From Streptomyces sp. NL15-2K (GTDB taxonomy: Bacteria > Actinomycetota > Actinomycetes > Streptomycetales > Streptomycetaceae): a stretch of DNA of 64,000 nt. Positions 33,362 through 43,700 of the stretch are shown here, one piece after another (positions within the stretch are counted from its first letter, which is position 1; each line of letters begins with the position of its first letter). The translations under genes and the position numbers were made by a program. The DNA lies in contig NZ_CP130630.1 in the NCBI RefSeq assembly GCF_030551255.1, positions 6,491,501 through 6,555,500 of the forward strand, in the 5' to 3' direction. Under the pieces are notes generated by a model. That model had not been told where the DNA came from. It saw only the letters and a program-made list of their open reading frames with translations, and did no database searches.

Positions 33362-35553
33362 TGCTGCCCCTGACTGCCGACGACCCCGAGGACATCGGCG
33401 GGCACCGGCTGCTGGCCCGGCTCGGCGCGGGCGGCATGGGCGTCGTCCACCTCGCCCGTACAGCAGGAGGTGCGCTCGTCGCGCTCAAGACGATCCGCGC
33501 CGAACACGCGGCGGACCCGGCCTTCCGCACCCGGTTCCGGCGCGAGGTGACGGCGGTCCGAGGTCTGACCGGGCACTGGCTGGTGCCGGTCGTGGCCGCC
33601 GACACGGAGGCCCGGGAGCCCTGGCTGGCGACGGAGTTCATCCCCGGACCGTCGCTGGTCGAGGCGGTCGACGGCTTCGGCGCGCTGCCCGTCGCCGCCG
33701 TACGGACCCTGGGTTCGCGGCTGGCCGAAGCGCTCACCGCCGTACACGCGGCGGGAGTTGTGCACCGCGATGTGAAACCGGGCAACGTCCTGCTCGCCCT
33801 GGACGGTCCCCGCCTGATCGACTTCGGCATCGCCCACGCCGCGGGCGCCACCGCGCTCACCGCACCCGACGCGGTCGTCGGCACGCCCGGCTTCCTCGCA
33901 CCGGAACAGGCACAGGCCCGCGCCGGGGAGGTCGGCCCGGCCAGCGACGTCTTCTCGCTGGGCTGCGTCCTGGCGTACGCGGCCTCGGGCCGGCGCCCGT
34001 TCGGCACCGGATACGCGGCGGGCGTCCTCTTCCGTACGGTGCACGAGGAGCCGGACCTGGCGGACGTGCCCGGCGAGCTACGGGCTCTGATCGGGGCCTG
34101 CCTGGCCAAGGACCCGACCAAGCGGCCCACGGCCGCCGAGGTCGCGGCGGCGCTCCGCGACCCGCGGGTCTCGCTCGCAAGGGGAATTCCCGAAGCCCGG
34201 AACGAGCAGTGGCTGCCACCCGCGCTCCTCCGCATGGTCGCCGAACGCTCCGCCCGAGCACTGGACGTTCCCACCCCCCGACGCCGCCCTCCACGGCAAC
34301 CGACGGACGACGACCCGGCCACCGACCCTGCGCCATCGCACCCGCAGGACGCCCGCCCTGCGACCCGACGGCGCGTGCTGCTGATGGGAAGCGCGGCGGC
34401 CTCCGTGGTCGCGGTCGGCGGCGGGGTCACCGCCTATCTCACTGCCGGGCGAGGGGGCACAGGTGGCTCGGGCGGCGCCCTCCCCGTGCACACCCTCGGC
34501 TTCCAGGCCGACCTCAGCGGCAAGAACAAGGCGGACGGCGTGGCGCAGGAGCGCGGGGCGCGGCTCGCCGTGGAGCAGCACAACGCGCGCGCGGGCATCA
34601 CGTTCCGCCTCGCCCTCGACACCGTCGACGACCGGGGCGAAGCGGCGCGCGCCAAACAGGCGGCCCGGCGCTTCACCGGGGCCAAGGTGAGCGCGGTCCT
34701 CGCCCCCGGCACGGCCAACGCGGCGCTCGCCGCCGGCCCGCTCTACCAGGACACCCGCACGGCCATGGTGCTGATCTCTGTCAACGACGACGGACTCACG
34801 GCGTCGAATCTGAGCATCCTGCGCGCCACCCGGGGGCCCGAGTCCTACCTGGCGTTGCCGCTGACCTCATATCTGACCGACGTACGACCGGTCGACCGCA
34901 CCGCCGTCATCGACGATCAGGCGGCGGGCCGTACGGGATCAGCCCTCATCAACCGGTTCTCGGAGGAGCCGCCCCATGAGGGCACGACCAGCGTTCATCC
35001 CGTGGCGGCCGACAGCGACGACTTCGCTCCCGCCGTCCGCGCCGCCCTCGCCGCCAAGGCGCAGGCCGTCGTCTTCAGCGGCACGTCGCCCGAGCGCGCC
35101 GCACGCTGCGCCCGCGCACTCGCCGACGCGGGCTTCACCGGACCGCGCCTGGGCACCTGGCACATCATGAACCCGGCCTTCCTCCAGCAGGCCGGAGCGG
35201 CGGGCCAGGACTGGCTGTTCGGCACCCCCTTCACCGACCCCGGCAGCGTGTCCCGCACCTTCAGGACCGCGTACCGCGCGAGGTACGGTACGGCCCCCGG
35301 GCACTGGTCCCCGGAGGCGTACGACGCCGTGGGACTGATCACGCGCACGTTGGAGAGACTGGGCGGAACAGCCGACATCGAACCGGCGGCCGTGGCCCAG
35401 CGCCTGTTCGAAGGCACCTACCAGGGACTCGCCAAAACCCTCCGCTTCACCACCGGCGGCACCAACGCCCTTGAGCCGGACGGGTCGTACTTCCTGTTCC
35501 AGACGAAGGGGAATGCCTTCCGCTTCCTGGGACGCGACGACCAGGTCAAGTGA
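33361..35553 (+). CDS. Receptor Ser/Thr kinase fused to solute-binding-protein domain (second copy)
   Basis: A 730-aa paralogue of the preceding gene, starting on the last base of its stop (TGATG). Kinase residues: Lys43 in L-K-T-I-R, Asp137 in H-R-D-V-K-P-G-N, Asp154 in D-F-G. After a Pro/Asp-rich linker, R-R-R-V-L-L-M precedes the single membrane helix (about 338-360). The extracytoplasmic domain (Q-A-D-L-S-G, R-G-A-R-L-A-V-E-Q) follows the same binding-protein pattern but has clearly diverged from the first copy, suggesting a different ligand. The pair likely arose by tandem duplication and may form heteromers. Confidence 0.88.
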   Translation: MLPLTADDPEDIGGHRLLARLGAGGMGVVHLARTAGGALVALKTIRAEHAADPAFRTRFRREVTAVRGLTGHWLVPVVAADTEAREPWLATEFIPGPSLVEAVDGFGALPVAAVRTLGSRLAEALTAVHAAGVVHRDVKPGNVLLALDGPRLIDFGIAHAAGATALTAPDAVVGTPGFLAPEQAQARAGEVGPASDVFSLGCVLAYAASGRRPFGTGYAAGVLFRTVHEEPDLADVPGELRALIGACLAKDPTKRPTAAEVAAALRDPRVSLARGIPEARNEQWLPPALLRMVAERSARALDVPTPRRRPPRQPTDDDPATDPAPSHPQDARPATRRRVLLMGSAAASVVAVGGGVTAYLTAGRGGTGGSGGALPVHTLGFQADLSGKNKADGVAQERGARLAVEQHNARAGITFRLALDTVDDRGEAARAKQAARRFTGAKVSAVLAPGTANAALAAGPLYQDTRTAMVLISVNDDGLTASNLSILRATRGPESYLALPLTSYLTDVRPVDRTAVIDDQAAGRTGSALINRFSEEPPHEGTTSVHPVAADSDDFAPAVRAALAAKAQAVVFSGTSPERAARCARALADAGFTGPRLGTWHIMNPAFLQQAGAAGQDWLFGTPFTDPGSVSRTFRTAYRARYGTAPGHWSPEAYDAVGLITRTLERLGGTADIEPAAVAQRLFEGTYQGLAKTLRFTTGGTNALEPDGSYFLFQTKGNAFRFLGRDDQVK

Positions 35554-35613
35554 GCTCAACTCGGATGCGAACGGGATCATGTCAGCCACCTTGGCCCGGG
35601 CCCTTTCCTCCGG

Positions 35614-35850
35614 TTACGCCGTGACCGGTGTGCCCTCCGCCGCCGATTCCGGCTCGGTGCTGCCGAAGGCCCGTCCGCGGGCCTCCTTGCCGAGTGCGGT
35701 GAGTACCGGTACCGCGATCAGCACCGGCACCAGGGTGACCGTAAGCGCGAAGCCGTAGCCGTGGGACTTCGCCAGCGCCTGCTGGATCGGCAGGTTGAAC
35801 GCGGCTATGCAGTTGCCCAGTTGGTAGGTGACGCCGGGGAAGAACCGTTC
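35614..35850 (-). pseudogene. C-terminal remnant of an MFS transporter
   Basis: The minus strand reads [13 protein letters not shown], then [17 protein letters not shown] and a [10 protein letters not shown] ending, with a TAA at 35614-35616. This looks like the last two membrane helices and tail of an MFS permease of the SHS (sialate/lactate) type. Everything upstream is missing: the sequence stops at about 35850, where the TnpB-like element begins. Insertion or element-mediated deletion removed the rest. Confidence 0.65.
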
Positions 35851-37060
35851 TTAGGGGAATTGGCCCGTGTTGGTCAATTCGCCGTGAACCGGGCCGGTGA
35901 GGGCCTGGTGACCTCGCGAACGGTCTTCGAGGTCGGGAAACAGCACGAGTTGGTCACCTCGGCGCGGTCGGGTCTTGGCGCCCTGGGTGGGCGTGCCCGC
36001 TGTCCTGGGTGGGCTCGTGGTTCCGCGCGGTCTCTCGTGGTTCCGCGCGGTCTGGGGAGGGATGCGGTCTGGCCGGTAGCTCCCCGCCGCCCGATCCTCT
36101 GGGCGGGTGCGGTCACACCTGGCCGACGCCGGATCCTGTGTTCCAGGCTGCGCCTGCCGATCGCCACGGCGGCATCGTGGTGCCGGGTGACGGTGGTCTT
36201 GGTCTGCTGCTGGAGCGGGGTCTTCCAGTGTTTCTCGCCCCAGATACTGGTGTAGGCGGGGTCGACGGCGATGACGGTCAGGCCCTGGTGGTAGGCCATG
36301 CCGCGCAGCCGTTCGCGGAAGCGTGCGGTGGGGATGCCTGCGACCGTGCGGCGGAAGCGTTTGCCGTGCTGTCCGCGACCCATGGTCTCGCGGCCGGTGG
36401 CGCGGGCGTCGGTGAAGCCGAGGTTCTCGATCACGATCGCGGCGCAGCCGTGCTCGTGGGCGAGGGTGATCAGGGTGGTGATGGCTGCGCGGAGGCGGCC
36501 GTCCCGGGTGGTGGCGGGGCCGGTCAGGTCGAGCGGGACGGTGCGCGGTTCGCCGACCGGGTTGCCGTGCTCGTCGGGGACGGCGGCGGCGAGGTGGTCG
36601 GCGTTGAGGTCGACGCCGAGCAGGCGGGCGCCCGACGCGCGGATCTCTTGTGGGGTGCGCGGCGGGGCAGTGTCGCGGGTCCAGGAGGCGTCGAGGTACC
36701 AGCGGGCGCGGGCGGGGTCGTGAACGATGTCGTAGCGCACGGCCCGGTTGGCGGTGACGCGGTCGAGCCACTCCTCGCGGCCGTGGTGGAAGGTGACGGC
36801 GCAGGAGAGCATGTAGCGGCCACGGGGGGCGTTGGCCAGATGCCGCAGCGGTTCGGGCAGTACGAGGGTGATAGTGCCGTCGTGCGGGTCGACGGTGCAC
36901 TCGGCCGGCCCGGCGACCTCGGGCGTCACCGGCTGAATCCCTGCGGCGCTTCGGCGACGATGATGTGCACCGAGGCTTTCCGTCGCCTTACGTGGTGTCA
37001 ACATGCGATCCGCATACCCCGTGCAGGGGCTTCTTTGAGCTGATTCTCACAGCGGGCTAA
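35851..37060 (-). mobile_element. Degenerate IS200/IS605-type element with TnpB-like gene
   Basis: The element comprises the truncated tnpB-like gene plus two candidate ends. Downstream of the gene is a short imperfect hairpin with arms GAATTG/CAATTC (35857-35880), and upstream a CCCC-GTGCA-GGGG hairpin (37017-37029) beside TTTGAGCTGATTCTCA (37034-37049). Sub-terminal hairpins are typical of this single-strand transposing family. No TnpA is present. Exact ends are estimates; the right end is placed where the MFS remnant stops. Confidence 0.55.
35874..37004 (-). CDS. TnpB-like RuvC protein, N-terminally truncated copy
   Basis: A 376-aa protein of the TnpB-related group. RuvC residues are present: Asp in L-G-V-D-L-N-A-D-H, Glu in I-V-I-E-N-L-G-F, Asp in R-H-H-D-A-A-V-A-I-G. 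Compared with the second copy at 44-46 kb it lacks about 200 N-terminal residues; its first ~30 residues do not match and probably come from neighbouring DNA. Between the Glu and last Asp there is no C-x2-C zinc ribbon (V-D-P-A-Y-T-S-I-W-G instead). TnpB enzymes are RNA-guided DNA nucleases; this truncated one is probably inactive. The C-terminal ~85 residues are Arg/Pro-rich. Confidence 0.7.
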   Translation of the reverse strand: MLTPRKATESLGAHHRRRSAAGIQPVTPEVAGPAECTVDPHDGTITLVLPEPLRHLANAPRGRYMLSCAVTFHHGREEWLDRVTANRAVRYDIVHDPARARWYLDASWTRDTAPPRTPQEIRASGARLLGVDLNADHLAAAVPDEHGNPVGEPRTVPLDLTGPATTRDGRLRAAITTLITLAHEHGCAAIVIENLGFTDARATGRETMGRGQHGKRFRRTVAGIPTARFRERLRGMAYHQGLTVIAVDPAYTSIWGEKHWKTPLQQQTKTTVTRHHDAAVAIGRRSLEHRIRRRPGVTAPAQRIGRRGATGQTASLPRPRGTTRDRAEPRAHPGQRARPPRAPRPDRAEVTNSCCFPTSKTVREVTRPSPARFTAN

Positions 37061-37097
37061 GGGCTTCCTCATGCTCCGCTGAAGGCGGCTCACCAAT

Positions 37098-38387
37098 GTG
37101 ACGGTCATGAGCAAATCGGTCGTACTGGCGAGAGAGCCCGCCGACGCGACACCACCCGGCACGACCGGCCCCGAATCGGGCTCCGCACGACTCGTGGAAG
37201 TCGTGATCCCGGTCCACAACGAGGAACGGGTCCTGGAGCGGAGCGTCCGCAGAGTCCACGCCTACCTCGCCGAGGGCCTGCCGTACCGGTTCCGGATCAC
37301 CATCGCGGACAACGCCAGCACGGACGGAACGTGGCAGGTCGCCACCGCCCTGGAACGGCGGCTCGCACACGTTCGGGCGGTGCACCTGGACCTCAAGGGC
37401 CGGGGCCGGGCCCTGCGCCATGTCTGGAGCCGCAGTGACGCCGACGTGGTCAGCTACATGGACGTGGACCTGTCCACCGGCCTTGACGCGTTCCTGCCGC
37501 TGGTCGCCCCACTGATGTCCGGTCACAGTGACCTGGCCATCGGCAGCCGTCTGCACCGCGGCTCGATGGTGGTACGCGGCCCCAAGCGGGAGTTCGTCTC
37601 GCGGACGTACAACACGCTGCTGCACGTCACGATGGCCGCCCGTTTCTCCGACGCGCAGTGCGGCTTCAAGGCGGGCCGCACCGACGTGGTCAAGGCGCTG
37701 CTGGCCGGTGTCGAGGACGAGGCGTGGTTCTTCGACACCGAGCTCCTGCTGCTCGCCGAGCGCAGCGGGTTGCGGGTCCATGAGGTGCCGGTGGACTGGG
37801 TGGACGACCCCGACAGCCGGGTCGACATCGTCCGGACCGCGGTGGACGACCTGCGGGGGATGGTCCGAGTACTGCGCCGGACGCTGTCCGGGCCGGCCGA
37901 GGTGCCGGTGCCACCGCGGAAGCGGCCCCGTATCACCACCGGGGTGCGCGGGCAGTTGTCCAGCTTCGCGGTGATCGGCGTCTGCTGCACCCTCGCCTAC
38001 CTGCTGCTGTACCTGCTGCTGAGGCAGTTGACGCCCCCGCTGGCCGCCAACGCGCTGGCGCTGCTGGTCACCGCTGTCGCCAACACGGCCGCCAACCGCC
38101 GCTGGACCTTCGGCCTGACCGGCCCGCGTGACGCGCTGCGCCACCAGGTCGAGGGCGGGCTCGCCTTCGTCATCGGCCTGGTGCTCAGTACGGCGACCCT
38201 GGCCCTGGTGCGGTCGGCCGTGCCGCACGCCTCCCGATCGGCCGAACTCCTGGCGCTGGTCGGCGCGAACGTACTGGCCAGCGCGGCGAGGTTCCTTCTG
38301 ATGAGGGTGTGGGTGTTCAACCCACGCCGCACCGACCGGCAGTTGCACGGCACGCCGGTGCCGCCCGAGGAGCACTGGAATGACTGA
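37098..38387 (+). CDS. GT2 glycosyltransferase fused to GtrA-like membrane domain
   Basis: A 429-aa protein. Residues ~30-270 are a family 2 glycosyltransferase of the dolichyl-phosphate mannose/glucose synthase type: V-V-I-P-V-H-N-E-E, A-D-N-A-S-T-D-G-T, and the metal-binding M-D-V-D-L-S-T-G. Residues ~290-410 form four membrane helices of the GtrA family (S-F-A-V-I-G-V near the start, N-R-R-W-T-F-G). It should load a sugar on polyprenyl phosphate and help flip it outward. GTG 37098 is preceded by GAAGGCGG; ATG 37107 is possible. It overlaps the next gene by 8 nt, which encodes the matching lipid-sugar-dependent transferase. Confidence 0.87.
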   Translation: MTVMSKSVVLAREPADATPPGTTGPESGSARLVEVVIPVHNEERVLERSVRRVHAYLAEGLPYRFRITIADNASTDGTWQVATALERRLAHVRAVHLDLKGRGRALRHVWSRSDADVVSYMDVDLSTGLDAFLPLVAPLMSGHSDLAIGSRLHRGSMVVRGPKREFVSRTYNTLLHVTMAARFSDAQCGFKAGRTDVVKALLAGVEDEAWFFDTELLLLAERSGLRVHEVPVDWVDDPDSRVDIVRTAVDDLRGMVRVLRRTLSGPAEVPVPPRKRPRITTGVRGQLSSFAVIGVCCTLAYLLLYLLLRQLTPPLAANALALLVTAVANTAANRRWTFGLTGPRDALRHQVEGGLAFVIGLVLSTATLALVRSAVPHASRSAELLALVGANVLASAARFLLMRVWVFNPRRTDRQLHGTPVPPEEHWND

Positions 38388-40662
38388 CGGAACATACGCA
38401 CCGCAGCCCGGGGTACTCAACCGTCCGGCCCGGGCCCCGCGAGCGGGCACCGGCCGCTCCCGGCTCGGGCGGCTGCTGCTGGGCGCGCCGGACGCCCCCC
38501 GGTGGGCCCGGCCGGCGCTGTGGGCCGTGCTGGTGACGGCCGCCGCGCTCTACGCGTACGGGCTGGGCGCGAACGGCGACGCCAACAGCTATTACGCGGC
38601 GGCCGTACTGTCCGGCACCAAGAGCTGGACCTCCTTCTTCTTCGGCTCCCTCGACACCGGCAACTTCATCACCGTGGACAAGCCCCCGGTGGCGCTGTGG
38701 CTGATGGGACTCTCCTGCCGGGTGTTCGGGTTCGGTACGTGGCAGATGCTGCTGCCGATGGCCGCCTCCGGGGTGGCCTCGGTCGCGGTGCTGTACAGCG
38801 CGGTCCGGCGGGTCTTCGGGTACTCGGCGGCCACGGTCGCGGCCCTGGTCATGGCGCTTACGCCGATCACGGTGGCGATCACCCGGGACAACAACCCCGA
38901 CCCCGTGCTGGTGCTGCTCTGTGTCTGCGCGGCCTGGTTCCTGCTGGAGGCCGTGCGCGGCGGCAGGCTGCTGCCGCTGGTCTGGTCGGCCGTGCTGGTC
39001 GGTTTCGCCTTCAACACCAAGATGCTCCAGGCGTACATCGTGCTGCCCGCCTTCTTCGTGACGTACCTGTTCGCCGCGCCCGGTGGCGTCGCGCGGCGGA
39101 CCAGGAACATGCTGGCCGCCGGTGTCGCGCTGGTGGTGTCCAGCGGATGGTGGATGGTGACCGTGGACTCCGTCCCGGCGGCCGACCGGCCCTTCATCGG
39201 CAGCAGCACCGAGAACTCGGTCTGGGACCTGGCCACCGGCTACAACGGCCTGGCCCGCATACTCGGCAAGGACGGCGGCCGCGCTGACACGGCCCGGCAC
39301 GCCGGCGGCAGGACGGCCGAGGTCGCACACCAGTTCGCCCAGGCCGCCGCCGGGCGGACCGGCGCAGGGGGCCGGGGCGGCTTCGGCGGGTCCACCGGCA
39401 TCAGCCGGCTGTTCAGCGAACAACTCGGCGGGCAGATCTCCTGGCTGCTGCCCTTCGCGGCGGTGGCACTGATCAGTGCCCTGGTGCTGCGCGGACGTCG
39501 GCCCCGTGGCGACCTGCGCCGCGCCGCGCTGATGCTGTGGGGCGTGTGGATGCTCACCCACTTCGTCACCTTCAGCTACGCCTCGGGGACCTTCCACCCC
39601 TACTACACGACGATGCTCACCCCTTCGGTCGCCGCTTCGACCGGCGCGGGCGGGTCGGCGCTGCTCCGCGCGGCGCGCCGGGGCGCCGTGGTGTGGGCAG
39701 GCGTCCTGGCGGCGGCGGTACTCGGCTCGGCGGCCTGGGCGGTGGTACTGCTGCGCCGCACGCCGGACTTCGCCTCGTGGCTGTGGCCGCTGATCGCGGT
39801 GGCCGCAGTGGTCGCGGTGGTCGCGCTGCTGGTGGGCACGGCGCGGGAACGGCGTGCGGCTCAGCCGCCCCGGCGCGGGCGGCTGCTGCTCGTCGGCGCG
39901 TCGACGGCGCTGGTCGCGCTGCTCGCAGGCCCGGCGGCCTACGCGGCCGACACCGTCACGGCGGGAGCGATCCAGGGCAGCAATCCGATGGGCGGCCCCG
40001 CGAGCCGTACCGGCGGCGGCTTCGGCGGCCGCAGCGATCTCCAGCCGGTGGCAGGCGACTTCGGCGGCCGCAGCGGCTTCCGGCCGCCGGTGGCGAGGGG
40101 CCAGTACGGGCGCGGCGCTCAGGGCGGGTTCGTCCGCTTCGGGGGCGGTGGCGATCTCGGGCGGGCGGACAGAGCGGACAGAGCAGGTGTAGGGGGCACA
40201 GGGGAACCGTTCCTCGGCGGCATGGGCTTCGGCGGTGGACGGGGCGGCATGATCAGTGCCCAGCTGATCGGCTACCTCGAACAGCGTCAGGACGGCGCGA
40301 AGTGGCTGGTGGCGACCCAGAACGCCACCTCGGCGGCGCAGATCATCCTGGCGACGGGCGGCAAGGCGGCCCTGGCCATGGGCGGCTTCACCGGGAGCGA
40401 CCCGGCGATGACGCTCACGAAGTTCCAGCAGTACGTCTCGGCAGGTCGGCTGCGCTACGTCCTGGCCGGTGGCGGCGGGTTCAGCGGTGCGTTCGGGAGC
40501 GGGCGGAGCGGCGGTATCTCACCGGTCATGTCGTACGTCCAGGCGCACTGCTCGGCGGTGCCGGCCTCCGCGTACGGGGGAGCCGCCGCATCCGCCACCT
40601 CCCCGGAGCGCCGGGGCGGTACGGCCGCCCCGCAGACGCTGTATGACTGCTCTGGTGAATGA
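38380..40662 (+). CDS. GT39/ArnT-like membrane glycosyltransferase (GT-C fold)
   Basis: A 760-aa polytopic protein. The first ~500 residues carry about ten membrane helices and the family 39 pattern: G-D-A-N-S-Y-Y-A, D-K-P-P-V-A-L-W, and N-T-K-M-L-Q-A-Y. It probably transfers a sugar from polyprenyl phosphate to an extracellular acceptor. About residues 540-625 are a Gly/Arg/Phe-rich low-complexity region (G-G-F-G-G-R repeats), followed by a soluble C-terminal domain of ~130 residues. It is coupled to the GT2-GtrA gene by an 8-nt overlap, making a complete donor-synthesis plus transfer pair. Confidence 0.85.
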   Translation: MTDGTYAPQPGVLNRPARAPRAGTGRSRLGRLLLGAPDAPRWARPALWAVLVTAAALYAYGLGANGDANSYYAAAVLSGTKSWTSFFFGSLDTGNFITVDKPPVALWLMGLSCRVFGFGTWQMLLPMAASGVASVAVLYSAVRRVFGYSAATVAALVMALTPITVAITRDNNPDPVLVLLCVCAAWFLLEAVRGGRLLPLVWSAVLVGFAFNTKMLQAYIVLPAFFVTYLFAAPGGVARRTRNMLAAGVALVVSSGWWMVTVDSVPAADRPFIGSSTENSVWDLATGYNGLARILGKDGGRADTARHAGGRTAEVAHQFAQAAAGRTGAGGRGGFGGSTGISRLFSEQLGGQISWLLPFAAVALISALVLRGRRPRGDLRRAALMLWGVWMLTHFVTFSYASGTFHPYYTTMLTPSVAASTGAGGSALLRAARRGAVVWAGVLAAAVLGSAAWAVVLLRRTPDFASWLWPLIAVAAVVAVVALLVGTARERRAAQPPRRGRLLLVGASTALVALLAGPAAYAADTVTAGAIQGSNPMGGPASRTGGGFGGRSDLQPVAGDFGGRSGFRPPVARGQYGRGAQGGFVRFGGGGDLGRADRADRAGVGGTGEPFLGGMGFGGGRGGMISAQLIGYLEQRQDGAKWLVATQNATSAAQIILATGGKAALAMGGFTGSDPAMTLTKFQQYVSAGRLRYVLAGGGGFSGAFGSGRSGGISPVMSYVQAHCSAVPASAYGGAAASATSPERRGGTAAPQTLYDCSGE

Positions 40663-40710
40663 CAGCTCTGGCTGACCAGCCACCCGCCTGCCTCGCCGCG
40701 AACCCCGCCC

Positions 40711-40763
40711 ACAACGCCGCTGCCCCACCGACCACGAGGGTCGGCGGGGCAGCGCCGTTGTGT
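40711..40763. terminator. Long bidirectional terminator between GT39 and the S53 protease
   Basis: An extended, nearly perfect inverted repeat (about 23 bp per arm, centred near 40736; inner part TGCCCCACCGACC / GGTCGGCGGGGCA). It lies exactly between two convergent genes, 48 nt past one stop and 18 nt past the other, so it can end both transcripts. Confidence 0.85.
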
Positions 40764-40780
40764 CGTCGGCAGGCCCACCG

Positions 40781-43700
40781 TCAGCCGATGTAGCCGGCCA
40801 CGTCCGCGAGCACCTGGGTGGTGCTGCTGGCGTAGAAATCGACCTTGCCGTCGGAGCCGACCGGCACGATCACCTGGTTGGCGATCGTCTTGCCCTGTAC
40901 CCAGTTCAGGTTGGAGGCCGTCGGACGGGTGCCGCCGTCGGCCCAGGCGGTGAGGTAGCCGCTGCCGGTGGTGCCGGTGACGGTGACGGTCAGCACCACG
41001 GCCTTGACGCCGGTGGACGGAATGGCGTCGCGGCCCGAGATCTGCAGGGCCAGCGTCTTGCCGGCGCCCAGCGCCGTCGTCTGACGGGTGTCCAGCAGGC
41101 GCAGCGGGGTGACGGCGTTGAAGGCCGAGCCGCTGGTGGAGAAGTAACCGGAGACGTCGGCGATCACATGACTGGTGCCGTGGACGTAGAGGCTGACGTT
41201 GCCGTCGGAGCCGATCGGCACGACGACCAGGTTGGGGATGGTGGTCCCGGTGGCCGACCAGTTGACGTTGGAGGCGGTCGGGCGGGTCGCGCCCTCGGGG
41301 TAGGCCTCCAGGTAGCCCGAGCCGACGGTCTGGGTGGCCGTCAGGTTGAGCACCACGGAGGAGGCGCCGGTCGGCACGCCCCCGTGGCCGCGGACCTTGA
41401 GGCTGACCACCGCGTTGGTGATCTTGCTGGTGGTGGAGATGCCGACCTTGGAGCGGGTGTCCAGCAGGCGGGCCGGCGTGAGCGCCGTGTACTTCGACCC
41501 GGTGGTGTCGCTGGTGTAGTAGCCCTGGACATCGGCGATCAGGTGGGTGGTGCTGCTGGTGCGGAGGTCCACGACGCCGTCACCGGCCACGTTGACGGTC
41601 GCCGAGGCCGCGATGGTCTGGCCGGCGCCGGTCCAGTTGAGGTTGCTGGTCGACGGCTTGCTGGTGCCGTCGGCCCAGGCGATCAGCGAACCCGCGCCGG
41701 TGGTGCCGGTGACCGTGAGGTTGAGCACGACGCCGGTCACGCCGCTGCTGGGGATCCCCCCGGCGCCCTCGATCTTGACCGGGGCGGTGCCGCCCGCGAC
41801 CAGGGGTTTCGTGGACGGGATGGAGCTGAGCCCCCAACCGGTGCCGTTGCGGGTGTCCAGCAGGCGCTTGGGGCTGCTGAGCGGGTGGAAGGTGGAAGCA
41901 CCGGTGGCCGCCGTGCCCTTGGCCGCGCACAGCGAGGTGATCAGACCGGCCTCCTTGGGCGAGCCCAGGCCGGTGACCTCGTCGTAGCCGGCCGCCGCCG
42001 TGTAGCCGGTGGCGTATACGGAGTTGGTGCCGCTGGTGACGTCCCAGAAGTTCGTCGGGTAGCTGCTCCGCGCGGCCTTGTAGAGGGCGTCGTTGAGGAA
42101 GCCGACCCGGCCGTTGGTCTGGCAGGCCGTGCCGGCGTTGGCCTGGACGATGGCGGCGGCCCACGTCGGAGCCGCGGCGCTGGTGCCGCCGACGATGCCG
42201 GGGACGGGGCTGGAGGAGACGCTGTCGTCCTGGAAGTAGATCGGGTAGCCGGTGTACGGGTCCGCCAGGGCGGAGACATCCGGAACGGCACGCTTGGCGG
42301 TGGTGGCGACACCGCCCTGGTAGACGACGGGAGCCCAGCGCGAGGAGATGCCGCCGCCGCTGCCACCGGCGTCGTTGTTCCACGCCTTCTGGGTCGCGCT
42401 GCTGCCCGAGCCGGTCATCGTGGTGCCGCCGACGCCGGTGACGTAGGGCTGGCTCGCGGGGTCGTCGACGGCCTTGGCGGTGGAGCCGGTCGAGACGTAG
42501 CAGTCGCTGGATCCGTCGTCGCCCGAGGCGGCGACCACGCTCTGGCCCTGCGCCGCGGCCTCGGCGAAGATGGCGTTCTCGGCGCTCGCGGTCGCGCTGA
42601 GCTCGGCTGCCTCGCACACCCCCCAGCTGGTCGAGATGACCTGCGCCTGGTCGTCGGTGACCATCCGCTGGTAGACGTCGAGCACGTTCTGGTCGGTCGC
42701 GGACTGGGCGTCCACGCCCTGGTAGTCGATGATGCTCGCGCCCGGTACCAGACCGATCAGGTCCTCGATGTCGAGCGCCGACTCCACGCCGACCGATCCG
42801 TCGGTGGCCGGCGCGCCGGCCCCTGCCGCCGTATCGACGAACACGGTGGAGACCGACGTGTTGGTGCCCACACAGGACTGGTACGCGGCGATGCTGCCGG
42901 CGTCGACGTTCTCCAGTTCCAGCACGGCCACGGTCTGCCCCGCGCCGGCAGTGGCGGAGCTGCTCATGCCGTAGGTGCCGGCCAGCTTGCCGGGGCTGTA
43001 GTAGTCGGTGCCGTCGGTGAGGCCCGAGCTGGTGAAGTCGGTGCAGAGTCCCGGGCTGTACGCGTGCGGGGCCACGGCGCGCGAGCCGCGTCCGGCGACG
43101 GAGCCGGTCCTGCTCGCCTGACGCACGGCTGAGTGGTGGCTGGTGATGGAGCTGACGTCGCTCAGGCCCACGATCCCCGTCACCGACGCCGCTGTGTTCG
43201 CGGGCAGTGCGGGGGCCGCGGTGTTCATGTAGTCGGTGGTGCCGTCTTTGAGCCGGACGTTCCGGAAGCCGATGTCGAAGGCGTCGGACGCCTTTGCGAC
43301 GGTGGTGGTGACCGGGATGGACAGGCCGTCCGGGCTGGCCTTGCCGGGAGTGAGGCCGGCCGCCTTCAGCGCCTGGGAGACCTGGGCGATGGTGGCCGGC
43401 GTCGGGCCGAAGACCGAGGCGAACCGCCCCTTGGCCAGGTAATGGTGGTACAGGGAGTTGCCCGGGGTGGATACCGCGGTGACGAAGTCGGCCAGCGCCT
43501 GCGGGTCACGCGGGGCGAGGTGCACGCCGATGTGCAGCGTGGTTCCCGAAGCGGTCGTGCCGGCCGCGGTCGCGCCGGCCGGGACGCGGGGGGCCGTGCC
43601 TATGCGCTGGGGCGCGTGCGATCCCGTCTCGGCCCTGTCGGTGACCGCGCCGTAGGCGGCGGTGGCGGCGACGGCGACGGTGAGAGCGACAGCGGCGGTG

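Noticed and set aside
35851..36900. Alternative long minus-strand frame (349 codons) over the TnpB-like gene
   Set aside because: It is almost all Arg/Pro/His; the neighbouring frame carries the RuvC motifs.
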